Program-made: the position numbers and the translations under genes | Shown here: positions 47,301 to 58,100 of the stretch, one piece after another | How the letters are laid out: each line of letters starts with the position of its first letter | Position numbering within the stretch: the stretch's first letter is position 1 | Assembly: GCA_002682825.1 (NCBI GenBank) | Contig: NOKP01000018.1 | Span: 747,783 to 811,782 of the forward strand | Direction: 5' to 3' | Length of the DNA stretch: 64,000 nt | DNA from: Neonectria sp. B-13 | Lineage: Eukaryota; Ascomycota; Sordariomycetes; Hypocreales; Nectriaceae | The notes under the pieces: generated by a model | What the model was told of the DNA's origin: nothing | Database searches by the model: none | The model's input: the letters and a program-made list of their open reading frames with translations, nothing else

Positions 47301-47489
47301 GCACTTCCAGCGCAGCCGAAGCAGGCGCCAGCGATCCAGCAGGCCTTGTCGAGTCAACAGCGGGTTCCCGAATCATCACAAAGCATGGGCTTGCCTGGGC
47401 CATCAGTAACGATGAGCCAGCCGGTGCCGGGCATGTTTGGAGATCGGAAGAGGGCCAAGAAAGCCAAGAAGAGGAGCGGATTCAGATGA
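44332..47489 (+). CDS. RNA polymerase I initiation factor RRN6
   Basis: Exons 44332-44455 and 44512-47489 give 1033 residues, close to the fungal family length. Rrn6 is a subunit of the core factor that binds the rDNA promoter and recruits RNA polymerase I. The Rrn6 beta-propeller signature is seen around residue 270: DVAFNPGSKGQPPQLGIMDE followed by CGYWSVWNV. The middle and C-terminal parts are helical, with a Ser/Gln/Pro-rich linker, and the tail is strongly basic (RKRAKKAKKRSGF), a likely nuclear signal. The short first exon encodes MAETRRLADLTHGHIGRITY; the 56-base intron joins it in frame, and without it the long frame has no ATG near its beginning. Confidence 0.93.
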
Positions 47490-48012
47490 AGAAGTTTACT
47501 AGATCCGAGACGCGAGTTTGATTCCAGCATGAGAGAGATTCCATCACACATTCCCCAAGAGCTTAGCAATTACATACCCCATTACACATTAATGTCATCT
47601 CACCTCTCGGTTTTTATTGCTTAGCTGTGCCCAGTGAGCCATTCTGAACCTTACCACCCATTAACCCTCATTGGTCCTACAAAGAAAACTAGTTGCAACT
47701 CATAACGGCAACGAATGGTTTTGATTCAGCGGATTTTGGTGTTGACCAGATGGAGGTGCATGTTGGAGTCGCCTTGGTGGTGAGTTCTAGCAGTGAGTGT
47801 GTGTCGGAGCTAATACGGCCCGCCACCCACAAAAACGTCATCGCTCACAACCTAGGCAAGTCTGTGTTCCCATTGACTTACAAAGACCACCAACGAAAAT
47901 TCAAGCGCGAGCAGTCGCATCTTATTTTATACTCTCATCTCATCAAGTCCAGAGCATCCCGTACATAATCAAAGCTCATAGAAGCACGAATACTTGGCTC
48001 CTAGGAGAAGAA
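47490..48012. other. Spacer between RRN6 and the PITH gene
   Basis: About 520 bases with the RRN6 3' UTR and the promoter of the PITH-domain gene, same strand. No gene seen. Confidence 0.65.
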
Positions 48013-48803
48013 ATGTCTCACTGCCACGACGAGCACGAAGGCCATGGTCATGACCACCATGAGCATGACCACTCAGACGACATCACGCCCGCAGTGCAGT
48101 TCTCCCTCTACAGCCAGATCAACTTTGACCACGTCATCACACTCAACGAGGCGCAGCGGGACGTGGGCCAGGCCGTGTTGAAGAAAACCTGGCAGGAAAG
48201 GTTGAACATCGAGCCGGAGTTGGCGAGCGATGTTGATGAGCAGCTCCTCATGACGGTGCCGTAGGTGTTTCCCAAGGTTTTTGTCTTCATCTCTCTAGAA
48301 GCTCCTCTTTCTCGGGGATTCCTCTTCCATTTGAGAATATAAACCAGGCAAGATACTGACATTGTTGTTTTCCACCCAGATTCACGGCGCAAATCAAGCT
48401 CCACTCCATCCTCATCCGCACATCCCCCTCGGCCAGCGCGCCCAAGACGCTGCACGTCTTCATCAACCGCGACGACCTGGACTTCGCGGCGGCCGAGGAA
48501 TCGGACCCGGTGCAGACGCTGGAGCTCTCGCAGACGGGCGAGCTGCAGGAGATCCCCGTGCGGCGCGCCCTGTTCGGCAAGGTGCAGCAGCTGGTGCTCT
48601 TCTTCCCGGACAACTTTGGCGACGGCGACGAGGACGTCACGCGCATCTCGTATATAGGCTTCAAGGGCGAGTGGACGCAGCTGGGCCGTGCACCCGCGAA
48701 CATCCTGTACGAGGCAGCGGCGCAGCCTGGGGATCACAAGATTAAGGGGACGGGCATCAACCAGATTGGAAGCGGTATTGGCGGACGTGGGCCGGGAGTC
48801 TAA
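48013..48803 (+). CDS. PITH (thioredoxin-like C-terminal) domain protein
   Basis: Exons 48013-48260 and 48380-48803 give 223 residues; the intron is 119 bases. The PITH domain, the proteasome-interacting domain of TXNL1, fills most of the protein: VQFSLYSQINFDHVITLNEA near 28, then FTAQIKLHSILIRT at the junction, LFFPDNFGDGDEDVTRISYI and GFKGEWTQLGRAP. There is no thioredoxin domain, so it resembles the stand-alone PITHD1 class. The first 24 residues are His/Asp/Glu-rich (HCHDEHEGHGHDHHEHDHSDD has ten His), a possible metal-binding tail. It is probably cytosolic or nuclear; its exact role in fungi is not known. Confidence 0.93.
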
Positions 48804-49602
48804 GAAGGCATCAAAGCAATCTGTAAAGGCTAGGTCTAGCCAAAGGTTCACATGAACCGCTAAAAAGATTCAACAAAACTCACCATAACTGAGCGTCTAT
48901 CTTCTTCATTCTCGCCAATAATCCAGCTGGTCCTTGGAGTTATTCGAGCGGGTGCCCAGACTAGGTAAGTAGGTATAGAAGTCTGAGTCTTCTCAGTCTT
49001 CTTAATTCCTCAACTTGCAACAGGTCACAATCCAAAGGTTCCGTGGAGACCATAAACAACCAGTCTGCCTTGCCGAGACGCCAAAAGAAGAAGCAAGACA
49101 TAAATTCTTGAAGCCGCCCGATAGAGCCGAGACAGTTGCATCCAATATGAGAGTTTCGAATCAAGGATTCCCAGAAGGCAGGAAAGAGAGAGTGCTGAAC
49201 GTAGCGAAACTATCGGAATCCCTCTTGGCACTCCCAATTTTCCTACGCACACCATCGCTTGAGCCTATCTAGGAAGAAACGTGGGTATAGGCAAGACATT
49301 CATTGGTCCTCGAAAGACCCCAGTGCGGCTGAGGCACAGGACCCCATTACAGTGGATCAAAACGAAGGTATCCGTATACGCAGGGAGTCACTAACAGCAT
49401 CAACGTCGAGGTGCTAATTAGGAACAAGTGGTGCTCGGAAGATGCCTACCTAATGAACGATAAGGTTGATTGCCCCACGAGCCAAATATGTTGCTTATTA
49501 GTCCTTGTATTCCCATCGTTGGGTGTTATTGCTCCCTGTTTCCCATCCTTCTTCAATTCAGCCGCTCTCTTTCGACCCCAAGACCAAGCAGATACCCGAA
49601 AG
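48804..49602. other. Spacer upstream of the Cys-rich surface protein
   Basis: About 800 bases, no supportable gene. It should contain the 3' UTR of the PITH gene and the promoter of the next gene. Confidence 0.6.
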
Positions 49603-50308
49603 ATGCGCTCATGGCAGGTCTCGTTGGCCCTAGTAGCCTCCGCAGCGGCAGCATGCTATCTTGCCGATGGAACCGAGATGAGTGATTCGTGGAGCCCCTG
49701 CGGAGGAGTCAACACGACCTGGTCGACATGCTGCTTCTTAGGCCAAACGTGCCTGGAGAATGGATTGTGCAATGGTTCAACGGCGGTCATCACTCGAGGG
49801 CCCTGCGACAACCCAGGTTGGGATGGATGTTACCAGGTGTGCATGGAGGGTCAGTCAACAAATGTCTCCTAGTCTCTCAGAGGGAACCACGCTGACAGGG
49901 ACAGGCAACGCGAGTTATGCGTACATTGAGGAATGCTCCCCAAGCGAGTGGTGCTGCTTGCCCGATGACGCGTATCACTGCTGCGAAAACCGCACCGCCG
50001 AATTCTTCGCCGTTGACACCAAGCCAATTATCTATGAGGAGGGTGATCCTACGGCGACGGCGACGGCGTCAACGCCGCCTGACAAGCCCAAGGGTCCTCC
50101 CACAGGCGCTATTGCGGGCGGCGTGGTGGGCGGAGTGGCGGTATTAGCAGGCATTGCTGGATTCATATGGTTTCTGCTCCGGCGGAGAAAGTCGAAGCAA
50201 GCTGTCAGTCCGCAGGGGTCGCTGCCAAGCGGAATGGACAATGGAACGGGGATGGGAGTGGGTATGAATACCATTGAGAAGCGGGAGCAAGGTGGCGCCA
50301 TCAGTTGA
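49603..50308 (+). CDS. Cys-rich single-pass membrane protein (possible wall or surface sensor)
   Basis: Exons 49603-49849 and 49905-50308 give 216 residues. Residues 1-17 (RSWQVSLALVASAAAA) are a signal peptide. The ectodomain has about 14 Cys in CCFLGQTC, CYQVC and EWCCLPDDAYHCC-like pairs and four N-glycosylation sequons (NTT, NGS, NAS, NRT). A Thr/Ala/Pro stalk leads to GAIAGGVVGGVAVLAGIAGF, a transmembrane segment of the Gly-rich fungal type, followed by LLRRRKSK and a 45-residue cytosolic tail. Such architecture is frequent in filamentous ascomycetes; no function is established. Two acceptors 6 bases apart (exon starting 49899 or 49905) give forms with or without Thr-Gly. Confidence 0.85.
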
Positions 50309-51814
50309 GATAGATGTAACTGGCAGCCCATGAACCGGAAGGATGCTTACACCATAGATTCCAGTGATTCATTCTTTAACTCATGAAAGTTAGGGATAGA
50401 GCCCTGATGGCACTTTGACAGTCCATCTTTATCCAGGTATCGTATGGTTCATGTACTGTGTGGTAAAGAAACCATAAATTAATTTGTCGGACCCTGAGGG
50501 CATCTTAACGAACTAGGTATAAAACCATCTGCCTTCTCCTGAACGAGACGCCTTTTTCATCTTCCATCTTCCATCATCTAATTCTTTCATACGGCTGCCC
50601 CCTTTCATCACACTAATTCCCCATGACAGACCAGGTCGCAGCGTGAATGGGGTTCTTTCTTCTTCTTCACACCACTGGACAGGCCAAGCGCATGCAATGA
50701 AAAGGGTCGTCGCGTCACCTGGAGGTAGTGTAATACCAGAGACGCTCGTCTGACATGCAAACGAAAGAAACAAAAGATTATCCCGCAGCACTGCGCCCTC
50801 CAGGCCTCTACTGATCGCAGTCCAGCCCGCACTCCGGGGTGTTAGTATGCCTCACGCAGGAGACCCTGATGCGGACACCTGTCAATCACCTTGAACGCCC
50901 GAACAGGACGGGTCGTTGGGTCTCAGATCTGAAACGCAAGGAGTTTTTATGAAGAAGAGAAGAGAAAAGACGAACGAAACGCAGCGAGACGCGAGCTTTT
51001 AACCCCTACGACGGGGATAGCGACTTCCCCCAGACAGCTGTGTCTGAGGAGACAGCGGAACCAACGAACCAATGCAGAAATTGGGAGGAGGAGCGTTGCT
51101 TCCTTTTCGGGAAGGACTCGGTAGGTGATGACTTCCATGTAACCAAAAGCTTCAGGAAAGCATTGGCTAATAAACTAGAAGGAGGGCAGCGTGAAAGAGT
51201 CATGGAAGGCTCAAGCAGCTGGAAGCAGGGCAGAGGAGGCGATAATGGCCTGGGCGAAGCATGTTGTATAAGTAGCCAGATACTAAGTACAGATAAGTGA
51301 GGGTAAAAGTACTAAGATCTCAAGTCCTGGGTGTTTTATATCGCATATGCTGGTTTCTAAGTGACAGAGACAACGGTCAATGATCGGCCAATGATGCTAT
51401 GCGCCTACTACCGGACACCAGCATCATGATCGATCTGTGCCACGCAATCGAATATCGATGAAAGCAATGCCAGCAGCACTGGAAAATGTCCAGGTAACTT
51501 CATGTAACATTTAAAGATTATGTACCTTGATGAATTAATTTCCAACCCAGAGAAATGGCTGTTGGCGGAAGTGAATCAAGCTGGCTCTGGTCGAAGCAAG
51601 CTGGAACAACTAGGCCGCCGAAAGAGTCCACTCCGATTGGCCAGGCCCAGCCCGTGCGGGTCAGAACTTCACGAATTTCACCACCACGATACTCGCATCA
51701 CCGTCACCACGCAACCACCGACCGAACAGCTCTCCTGCCCGTCTTCCTCGCACCCGCACGGCCGCAACCGACCCAATTCGTCCCGCCCGCCGTGCCGTGA
51801 CCGCCTCCGTCGCC
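50309..51814. other. 1.5 kb spacer before the uL3m gene
   Basis: No supportable gene. Contains the 3' UTR of the Cys-rich protein gene and the promoter of the ribosomal protein gene. Frames here are short and lack family motifs. Confidence 0.6.
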
Positions 51815-52819
51815 ATGCCGCCCCGTCTCCCCATCCGGCTGGCCCTCCCGCGGCCCTGCGCCCGCCCGGAGCTCGCCCGCCCGCTGCTCCTCCCGCGTGT
51901 CGACACCCGCGGCGTCAAGTACGGCTGGAACACCGCTCCGCCCCGGTCCAAGCACGCCCGCTTCAACCAGCCCTCCGCCGGCCTCCCCGTCCTCACCACC
52001 GGCCCCGCCGCCGCCCTCAAGCGCCGCGAGAGGACCACCCCGCTGCGCACCGGCCTCCTCGCCACCAAGAAGGGCATGACCAGCGTCTTCGTCGGCAAGG
52101 CCCGCGTGCCTTGCACCGTCCTGCAGCTCGACCAGGTCCAGGTCGTCGCCAACAAGACCCGCGAGCAGAACGGCTACTGGGCCGTTCAGATCGGCGCCGG
52201 CACCCGCCAGAGCCGCAACGTCACCAGCCCCATGCTGGGATACTACGAGGCCAAGGGCATTGCCCCCAAGGCCGACCTCGCCGAGTTCAAGGTCCTCAAC
52301 GAGGAGGGCCTGTTGCCCGTCGGAGTCCAGCTCCTGCCCGACTGGTTCCAGAAGGGCCAGTACGTCGACGTCAGGGGCAAGTCGCGCGGCATGGGCTTCG
52401 CCGGTGGTATGAAGCGCCACGGCTTCTCCGGTCAGGGAGCCTCGCACGGAAACTCCAAGAACCACCGAACGATCGGTACGACGGGTCCCTCGCAGGGCAG
52501 CGGTAGTCGAGTCATGCCCGGCAAGAAGATGCCTGGCCGCATGGGCAACGAGTGGGTGACGGTGCAGAACCTCAAGGTCATGCTGGTGGACAACGAGCTG
52601 GGCACCGTGCTGGTCAGCGGGCCCATCGCCGGTCCCAAGGGCCGCGTCGTCCGTATCCAGGACGCCAAGAAGCGCAAGGCCCCCGCCCAGCCGCACCGAG
52701 AGAAGGCCCTCAAGGAGCTGAACGAGAGGCACCCCGATGCTGCCGAGAACCTGCAGGCGGCACGAGAAAAGCATCTAGAAATGAAGGAGAGGAGACAAAC
52801 GACGCCTCTGGACCTATAG
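51815..52819 (+). CDS. Mitochondrial large-subunit ribosomal protein uL3m
   Basis: Single exon, 334 residues, strongly GC- and C-rich in codon third positions. The uL3 family signature is clear: GFAGGMKRHGFSGQGASHGN, then IGTTGPSQGSGSRVMPGKKM and GRMGNEWVTVQNLKV. The N-terminal 35 residues are Arg/Pro/Leu-rich with no acidic residue before Glu19, a likely mitochondrial presequence, and there is a C-terminal charged extension of about 50 residues. This is the orthologue of yeast MRPL9. The ATG at 51815 (GCCATGCC) is the first in the frame near homology. uL3 lies near the peptidyl transferase centre and is essential for mitochondrial translation. Confidence 0.95.
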   Translation: MPPRLPIRLALPRPCARPELARPLLLPRVDTRGVKYGWNTAPPRSKHARFNQPSAGLPVLTTGPAAALKRRERTTPLRTGLLATKKGMTSVFVGKARVPCTVLQLDQVQVVANKTREQNGYWAVQIGAGTRQSRNVTSPMLGYYEAKGIAPKADLAEFKVLNEEGLLPVGVQLLPDWFQKGQYVDVRGKSRGMGFAGGMKRHGFSGQGASHGNSKNHRTIGTTGPSQGSGSRVMPGKKMPGRMGNEWVTVQNLKVMLVDNELGTVLVSGPIAGPKGRVVRIQDAKKRKAPAQPHREKALKELNERHPDAAENLQAAREKHLEMKERRQTTPLDL

Positions 52820-53071
52820 TCTGGGCCAACGGGTAATGTTGTAAGATGAGTGCAAGGGATGGAACAGAAGAACCAATGACCATGGGCTTTGTACTTTGTA
52901 CGGCAAGGGGGAGGAGATCATAGCGGGCTTTGTATTATACACACACACACACCATCGACTACTGTACAGATTCGAAAACCCCGGGGTTTCCAGGGTTCGT
53001 CATGTTCTATCGTCCAGGGCACAAACATCTCGTTCTGTTTGCCATGCCTCGCTTGCTTGCTTTACCTCACC
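52820..53071. other. Convergent 3' region
   Basis: Short spacer between uL3m and COA1 stop codons with a CA dinucleotide run at about 52937-52951. Confidence 0.7.
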
Positions 53072-53803
53072 TCACTTGTAATCGACTTGCTTCCTGAAGC
53101 CCCTCGTAGCGGCATCCTCCTCCATCTGCGACATTGGCGGCGCGGGGTCATCGCTGCCGATACCGGTCAGCGCGCGGAACGGATCGCTAATGTCCAGCAG
53201 ATCCAGATGGGTGCCGTCTTCCATAGTCAAGCTCCACTCGGTGGTCTCGAAGTAGGCCTTGGGGCCGGGTCGGTTGCTGGCGAAGCGCATGGTGCCGACG
53301 CCCTTGGTGCCGCGGACGGAGAACCAGATGTCGATGCGGCCGTGCAGCTGGTTCATCTCGCCGTGGATCCAGGGGATCTGGTGCTTGAAGTAGACCTCGT
53401 CGCCGAGCAGGGCGCGGGCTTCGGGCGACGTGCGCAGGGCGTAGAGGGTGGACGAGACGACGGGCGACGACATCTTCTGGTAGTTGAAGATGGCGACGGA
53501 GCAGGCGGTGACGATGACGATGAAGATGGGGAGGGTCTTGCGCCACTGGAAGCGCACTTCGTTGATGTCTGCGGCACATAGTAAAAATGTCAGATGCCCG
53601 TTCTTTTGCCAATTGGTCTTGGTATATCAATCCGTACCTGGAAGCTCACGATCCGCCCGCCTGGCCAACATGGGCCCATCGCCGGGCTTGGGCGCGCGGG
53701 TCAGCCATCGGCGCTGGACGGGGCGGACGTTGACGGGGCGGGTCCTGAGGGCGGCCGTGAGTCTGCGCTGGACGAGCCGGGGCAGCATTAATTGGCGCTG
53801 CAT
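53072..53803 (-). CDS. Cytochrome c oxidase assembly factor Coa1
   Basis: Exons 53803-53638 and 53568-53072 give 220 residues; the intron is 69 bases. Coa1 is an inner-membrane protein that links Mss51-bound Cox1 to later assembly steps. The N-terminus (MQRQLMLPRLVQRRL, then Arg-rich to about 50) is a mitochondrial presequence. One membrane segment follows, TLPIFIVIVTACSVAIFNYQ (about 65-84), then the Coa1 domain facing the intermembrane space: SSTLYALRTSPEARALLGD, IPWIHGEMNQLHGRIDIWF and KAYFETTEWSLTMEDG. It is tail to tail with uL3m and head to head with the membrane-protein gene at 54170. Confidence 0.92.
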
Positions 53804-54169
53804 CGTTCGGAGCGGCGGGCGATGTGAGTTGAGTTCGTTTTCGTTTCGTTCCGGCCGGGCGCTGTCAGGTGAGGTAAGGATCGTTGGGGTTGAAGGCCGG
53901 CCGGGGAAATTTTGCAACCGGCGCCGAGGGGTCCGTTCAGATTGTCCCACCCCCACTCGAGGAATACCCTTGGAACTTGGGGAGCTTTCAGTGCTCATGC
54001 TGCCTGGTTGGCGTCATAAGCCGAGCTCCACGGGACGCTAATGGTTTAGTCCCAGGTCCATGTGACGACGACGCCAACGTCTTCCTCTTTTTCATTCTCC
54101 AATTAGACAACCCTTCCTCTCTCTCTTTCCTCTCTATTCTCATGGATGCATAGCTTGTGACCGCGCACT
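53804..54169. promoter_or_regulatory. Divergent promoter, COA1 / membrane protein
   Basis: 366 bases between divergent starts. Pyrimidine-rich near 54110-54140 before the plus-strand gene. No factor site claimed. Confidence 0.55.
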
Positions 54170-54923
54170 ATGGACAACGTCCGCAGCACCACCGCCCGCT
54201 TGCGGCGCACATTCCAGTACCCCGACGAGGACTCGACCGACTCCCAGCCTGAAGCTCTCGACGAGCAAGGTAAGCCACCACCGTTTCATCTCGATGGCCT
54301 CACAGAAGCTGACTTATATGCTCGCTCTTACAGAACAAGAAGACCTCATCGAGTCCCTCGCCGCCGAAAACGCCGCTCGCGACGCCAACTTCCGCCGCCT
54401 CCTCGTCGCCATCCCCATCGTCGCCACCATCCCCTACATCCCCTCGCTCCTCCGCCCCTCCACCACGCTCCTCGCCCTCCTCAGCCTCACCTCGCTGCTC
54501 TCCACCGCCTACCTGCTGCACGACCAGCCGCCCACCACCTCGGGCATCGCCTTCCTCGACGCCTGGGCCCGTCCCAAGACACCCCGTCCCACGCGCGCGC
54601 CCTCCGTCGTCGACGACGACGATGACGACGATGTCAGCTACGCCCCCCGGGCCAGGCCGCGCGCCAGGCGCTCTTCGTTTAGCTACGTCGATAGAGGCTC
54701 GCCGCTTCAGATCTACCTGCCGTACTTGAACCTGGGGCTCGGCGTTATGCTCGTTCTGATGAGCTGGGTTGTTGGCCGCGCAGGAAACAAGGCGGTCTGG
54801 ACGGGCATGGGATACCTGCCGCTGGTGGTGTACTCCGTAGTCCTGATCGCCAAGGTCGTCATGAGCAGCGTGGATCCTGAAAAGGAGTTGACGGCGCTCA
54901 AGTACGAATACAAGGGCGCTTAG
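54170..54923 (+). CDS. Four-pass membrane protein of unknown function
   Basis: Exons 54170-54269 and 54334-54923 give 229 residues; the intron is 64 bases. I do not recognise a named family. The first 50 residues are polar with an acidic stretch and a short helix (EDLIESLAAENAARDANFRR). Two membrane hairpins are visible: LLVAIPIVATIPYIPSLL with TTLLALLSLTSLLSTAYLL, then YLNLGLGVMLVLMSWVVG with LPLVVYSVVLIAKVV. The loop between pairs holds a run of seven Asp and an Arg/Ser-rich patch (RARPRARRSSFSY). The compact form resembles small ER or mitochondrial membrane proteins of filamentous fungi, but this is only a shape comparison. Confidence 0.8.
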
Positions 54924-55157
54924 CCAGGACCGCGGCAAACAATGCTGTGTGACGCCTAGGCTAGTAGAGTAGCAGCGTCAGGTGCGTTACCGCACTATCA
55001 TGACTACAACGAGCATGACTATTACGATATCGAAATCTATGTTTATTTTATCTTTCTTTTCTCTTCTTTTCTTTCTTTTTCGTTCCTTTACTTGTCTATA
55101 TTCAACTAGTTCCTCGTAGTGTCGTGATTTACTTCAGTATCTCTCATTACAGCCCGT
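54924..55157. other. Convergent 3' region
   Basis: Short spacer between the membrane protein gene and PHO81, with a CTTTCTTTTC-type pyrimidine tract at about 55047-55090. Confidence 0.65.
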
Positions 55158-58100
55158 CTACATGTCTATGGAATCATTGAAGCGCAAAATACCATGGCTT
55201 TTCAAAACACCATCGACGCCCTTGGGCGGTCGGGGGAAGGGGTCCGTCATAGGGCTTGCGTCGGGCGAGTCGGACGATTTGTCCATCACCAGCGCCAACC
55301 CATGCGCCTTGATCGCGTCTACCAGCGCCGGCACCATATCCTGTCACAAGAGTTAGCAAGTGTCTTGCTTAAGACGGGGAAAGAGAAGAAGGAAACGTAC
55401 CAATAGGCGAGAGTAGCAGATCAATCCCATGAAGTTGTTGCTCTGCGCAATCCTCACCACCTCCTTGATCGACGCGCTCCGTCGTCCGCTGTTCAAGGCA
55501 CCGTTGACGAAGCCCGTCGTCTCCTCCCGTCCGAGGTCGTTGCATAGGAAGACGGGGAAGTTAGGCTGCTTCCAGTTGAGCGCCGTGCACAGCCGGGGGT
55601 TGTAGCTGCTGAAGACGACGGACCGCACCACATCGGGCGACTGGGCCCGCTGTGCGCGCGCGTGGTCGAAGACGATGCCGAGGATGGCGTCGACAAAGAC
55701 GTTGACGTCGAGCGCGGGGCCCAGCGAGAACGCCTTCTCCTCTTCGGGGGTCGGGTACAGGATCTGGAGGTTGATGTGGATGCCTTGGCTAAGGAGCGAC
55801 AGCGCCTCCTGAAGGGTGATGCCAGCCGTGGCAAGGATGTGGTAAATCTCCGCCATGTTCTCCGCCGTCTTGGCCTTCAGACTCGCCAGGTCGGCACGGC
55901 TGTTGCTCCGCGCCGTCATGGTGCTGAACTGCTCCAGAGACAACCGGCATACGGGGATGTCCAGTCCGCCACAAGAGATCGTCCACCGAGGCCACAGAAC
56001 CGGTACGCCGTCGCTGGTGGACTGTGCGAACAACCTCACGTAGTCTCCAGACAAACTCGATCCGGTTATGATGGCGTTTGTAGGCTGGTTGAACTGACTC
56101 GTCGCCTTCCAGTATGTCTCGAAGTCGGTAATCTCCAGGGGCTTGCCCCTGAACGGCTTGATGACCTGAACCGTGAAGCTAATCTGGCCGATGGCTCGAA
56201 GACGAGGATCAAAAAGCGGCAGGCAACACGACGAGCTTCCCTGGGTCCCCTTGAACGTGCTGGAAAGAACGACAGTCTTGGCGATCACCTTGGCTCCGTA
56301 AGTGGGGAAAACGTCAAGGTCCAGACTGAAGGTATCCAGGTTGTCGACCTGGAACGAAACAATTCGGGTATCTTCTTGAAAGGGCAAAATGATGTTCTTG
56401 GGAATGAGATCCGAGACCTTGGACGAGATGGTGAGCCGTGCGGCAGGGTATTTTCCGTCCTGGAAGAACATGAGCGGCTGCTCCTCTGATTCTCCAAAGG
56501 TGATCTGCACAACCGTCTTCGTGTCGAGGAAGTTGTGGCCGTATCTTCGGAGAGGGATGATGGGCGGGGGCAATTCGAGTTCGGGGATCGCGTCAGGGTC
56601 GAGTGCCATGGGTAGAGGTGCAGAACTGCTACCCATAGCACCCAGCGAAGGTTGTACCATGAAGGGGCTCGCTCGTGGACGCGTGTTGAACGGTGTCAGC
56701 AGCTTCATGCATGCCAGATGCCCTTCCCAAGCGGCATAGTACATGGCCGGGAAGTCCTTTTCGTCCATGATGTTTGCGTCTGCGCCAACCTTGAGCAGCG
56801 CTTGGAGACAATCGACATTCCCCTCGCTTGCAGCATGGACAAGCGGCGTCCATCCATACAGCTTGTCAACCTGGTCCAGGTCGGCGCCGTACTCCCTCAA
56901 CAAGAGAAGAAGCTCTGACGTTTGGCCCGATCTCGCCACCAGATGCTGAGGATACAGGCCTTCCGCGTCTGGCAAAATCCTAGCGCCGTGTTTGAGCAGG
57001 AGCTCCACGACAGCCACTGAGCCGTGCTCGCAGGCAAGGTTAAGGGGGACGTGAAGGACGTGGTCACTTTCGGATACAGGATCGATGTGGGCGGATCTGG
57101 CGAGGAGGCGTTCGATGCAGTCGAGACGTCCGTGGATGATGGAGTGTATTAAAGGGGTAAAGTTGTCATGGTCGATGGCGTCAATTGTACTGGGTCCAGC
57201 TATGCCCATATTAGCAACTGAGTGCGAAAGGGGTGGGTGTATGTAGGCGACTTACCATCCAGCAGCATCTGGAGCATTTCCAACCTCCCGTGCAAGCTGG
57301 CATAGTGAAGGGGCATGCGGCCGTAAACATCTGTCCGGTCCACCGCAACTGGATTCTCTGCGTTGAGTCCCCATTCCAGAACATACTGCTTGCCATAAAT
57401 GGCAGCCTGGTGCAGGCAATTTCGCTCATTAATGTCGTCGTAGGAATGGAGGTCAACGAGATTCGTCTGAAGGAGGACTCGGAGAGATTCTTGGGGCGCT
57501 TCTGAAATAGCCGCCAGGAAGGTCCGCGTTATCCTCTCCATCAACGAGCTGTCTCCCTCGGCGGCCTGGGTTGCTGATTGCATTCTGGTGAGAAGATCTC
57601 GCAGTGACTCGAGATGTCCGGTGATTACTGTGTCCAGGAGCAACGTGTCTGCATCCCCCTCGTCCGTCCCCACGAAATGTTGCGTTGTGACCACATGGCC
57701 GGACTGAAAGTTGACCTGGATACCATCAGACCAAGCTCCCAGCTCCTGCAAGCTTGTGGTGGCCTGATCGGAGAGCTCGCTGATGACGGTGGCATTGAAA
57801 AACGGCTGAACCTCCACAGCCCTCGAAAGATAGAGCTCTTTGGTCTTTGATTTTGAGGTCTTGTCCCACTTCTTTAGGATTTTCGAAAACGCGGTGCCAT
57901 TGATCTCGACAAACTGCTGTAGTTTATTTAGGTCGGAAGCGAACTGTTGAAAGCCCTCCTCGAGAGTGGTGAACTTTGCGGAGCGTCGGGAGATGCCTTG
58001 CCGGGTCTGCAAGACCTTCTTCTTGTCTAGGAGAGTCTTGAGACGGATTTTGAGCTGTATCACGTCAGAACCTCAGCCAGGTCGGTGGCTCGGGATAAGA

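Noticed and set aside
51704..52774. 356-codon open frame on the minus strand
   Set aside because: Antisense shadow of the uL3m gene, which has clear family motifs on the plus strand.
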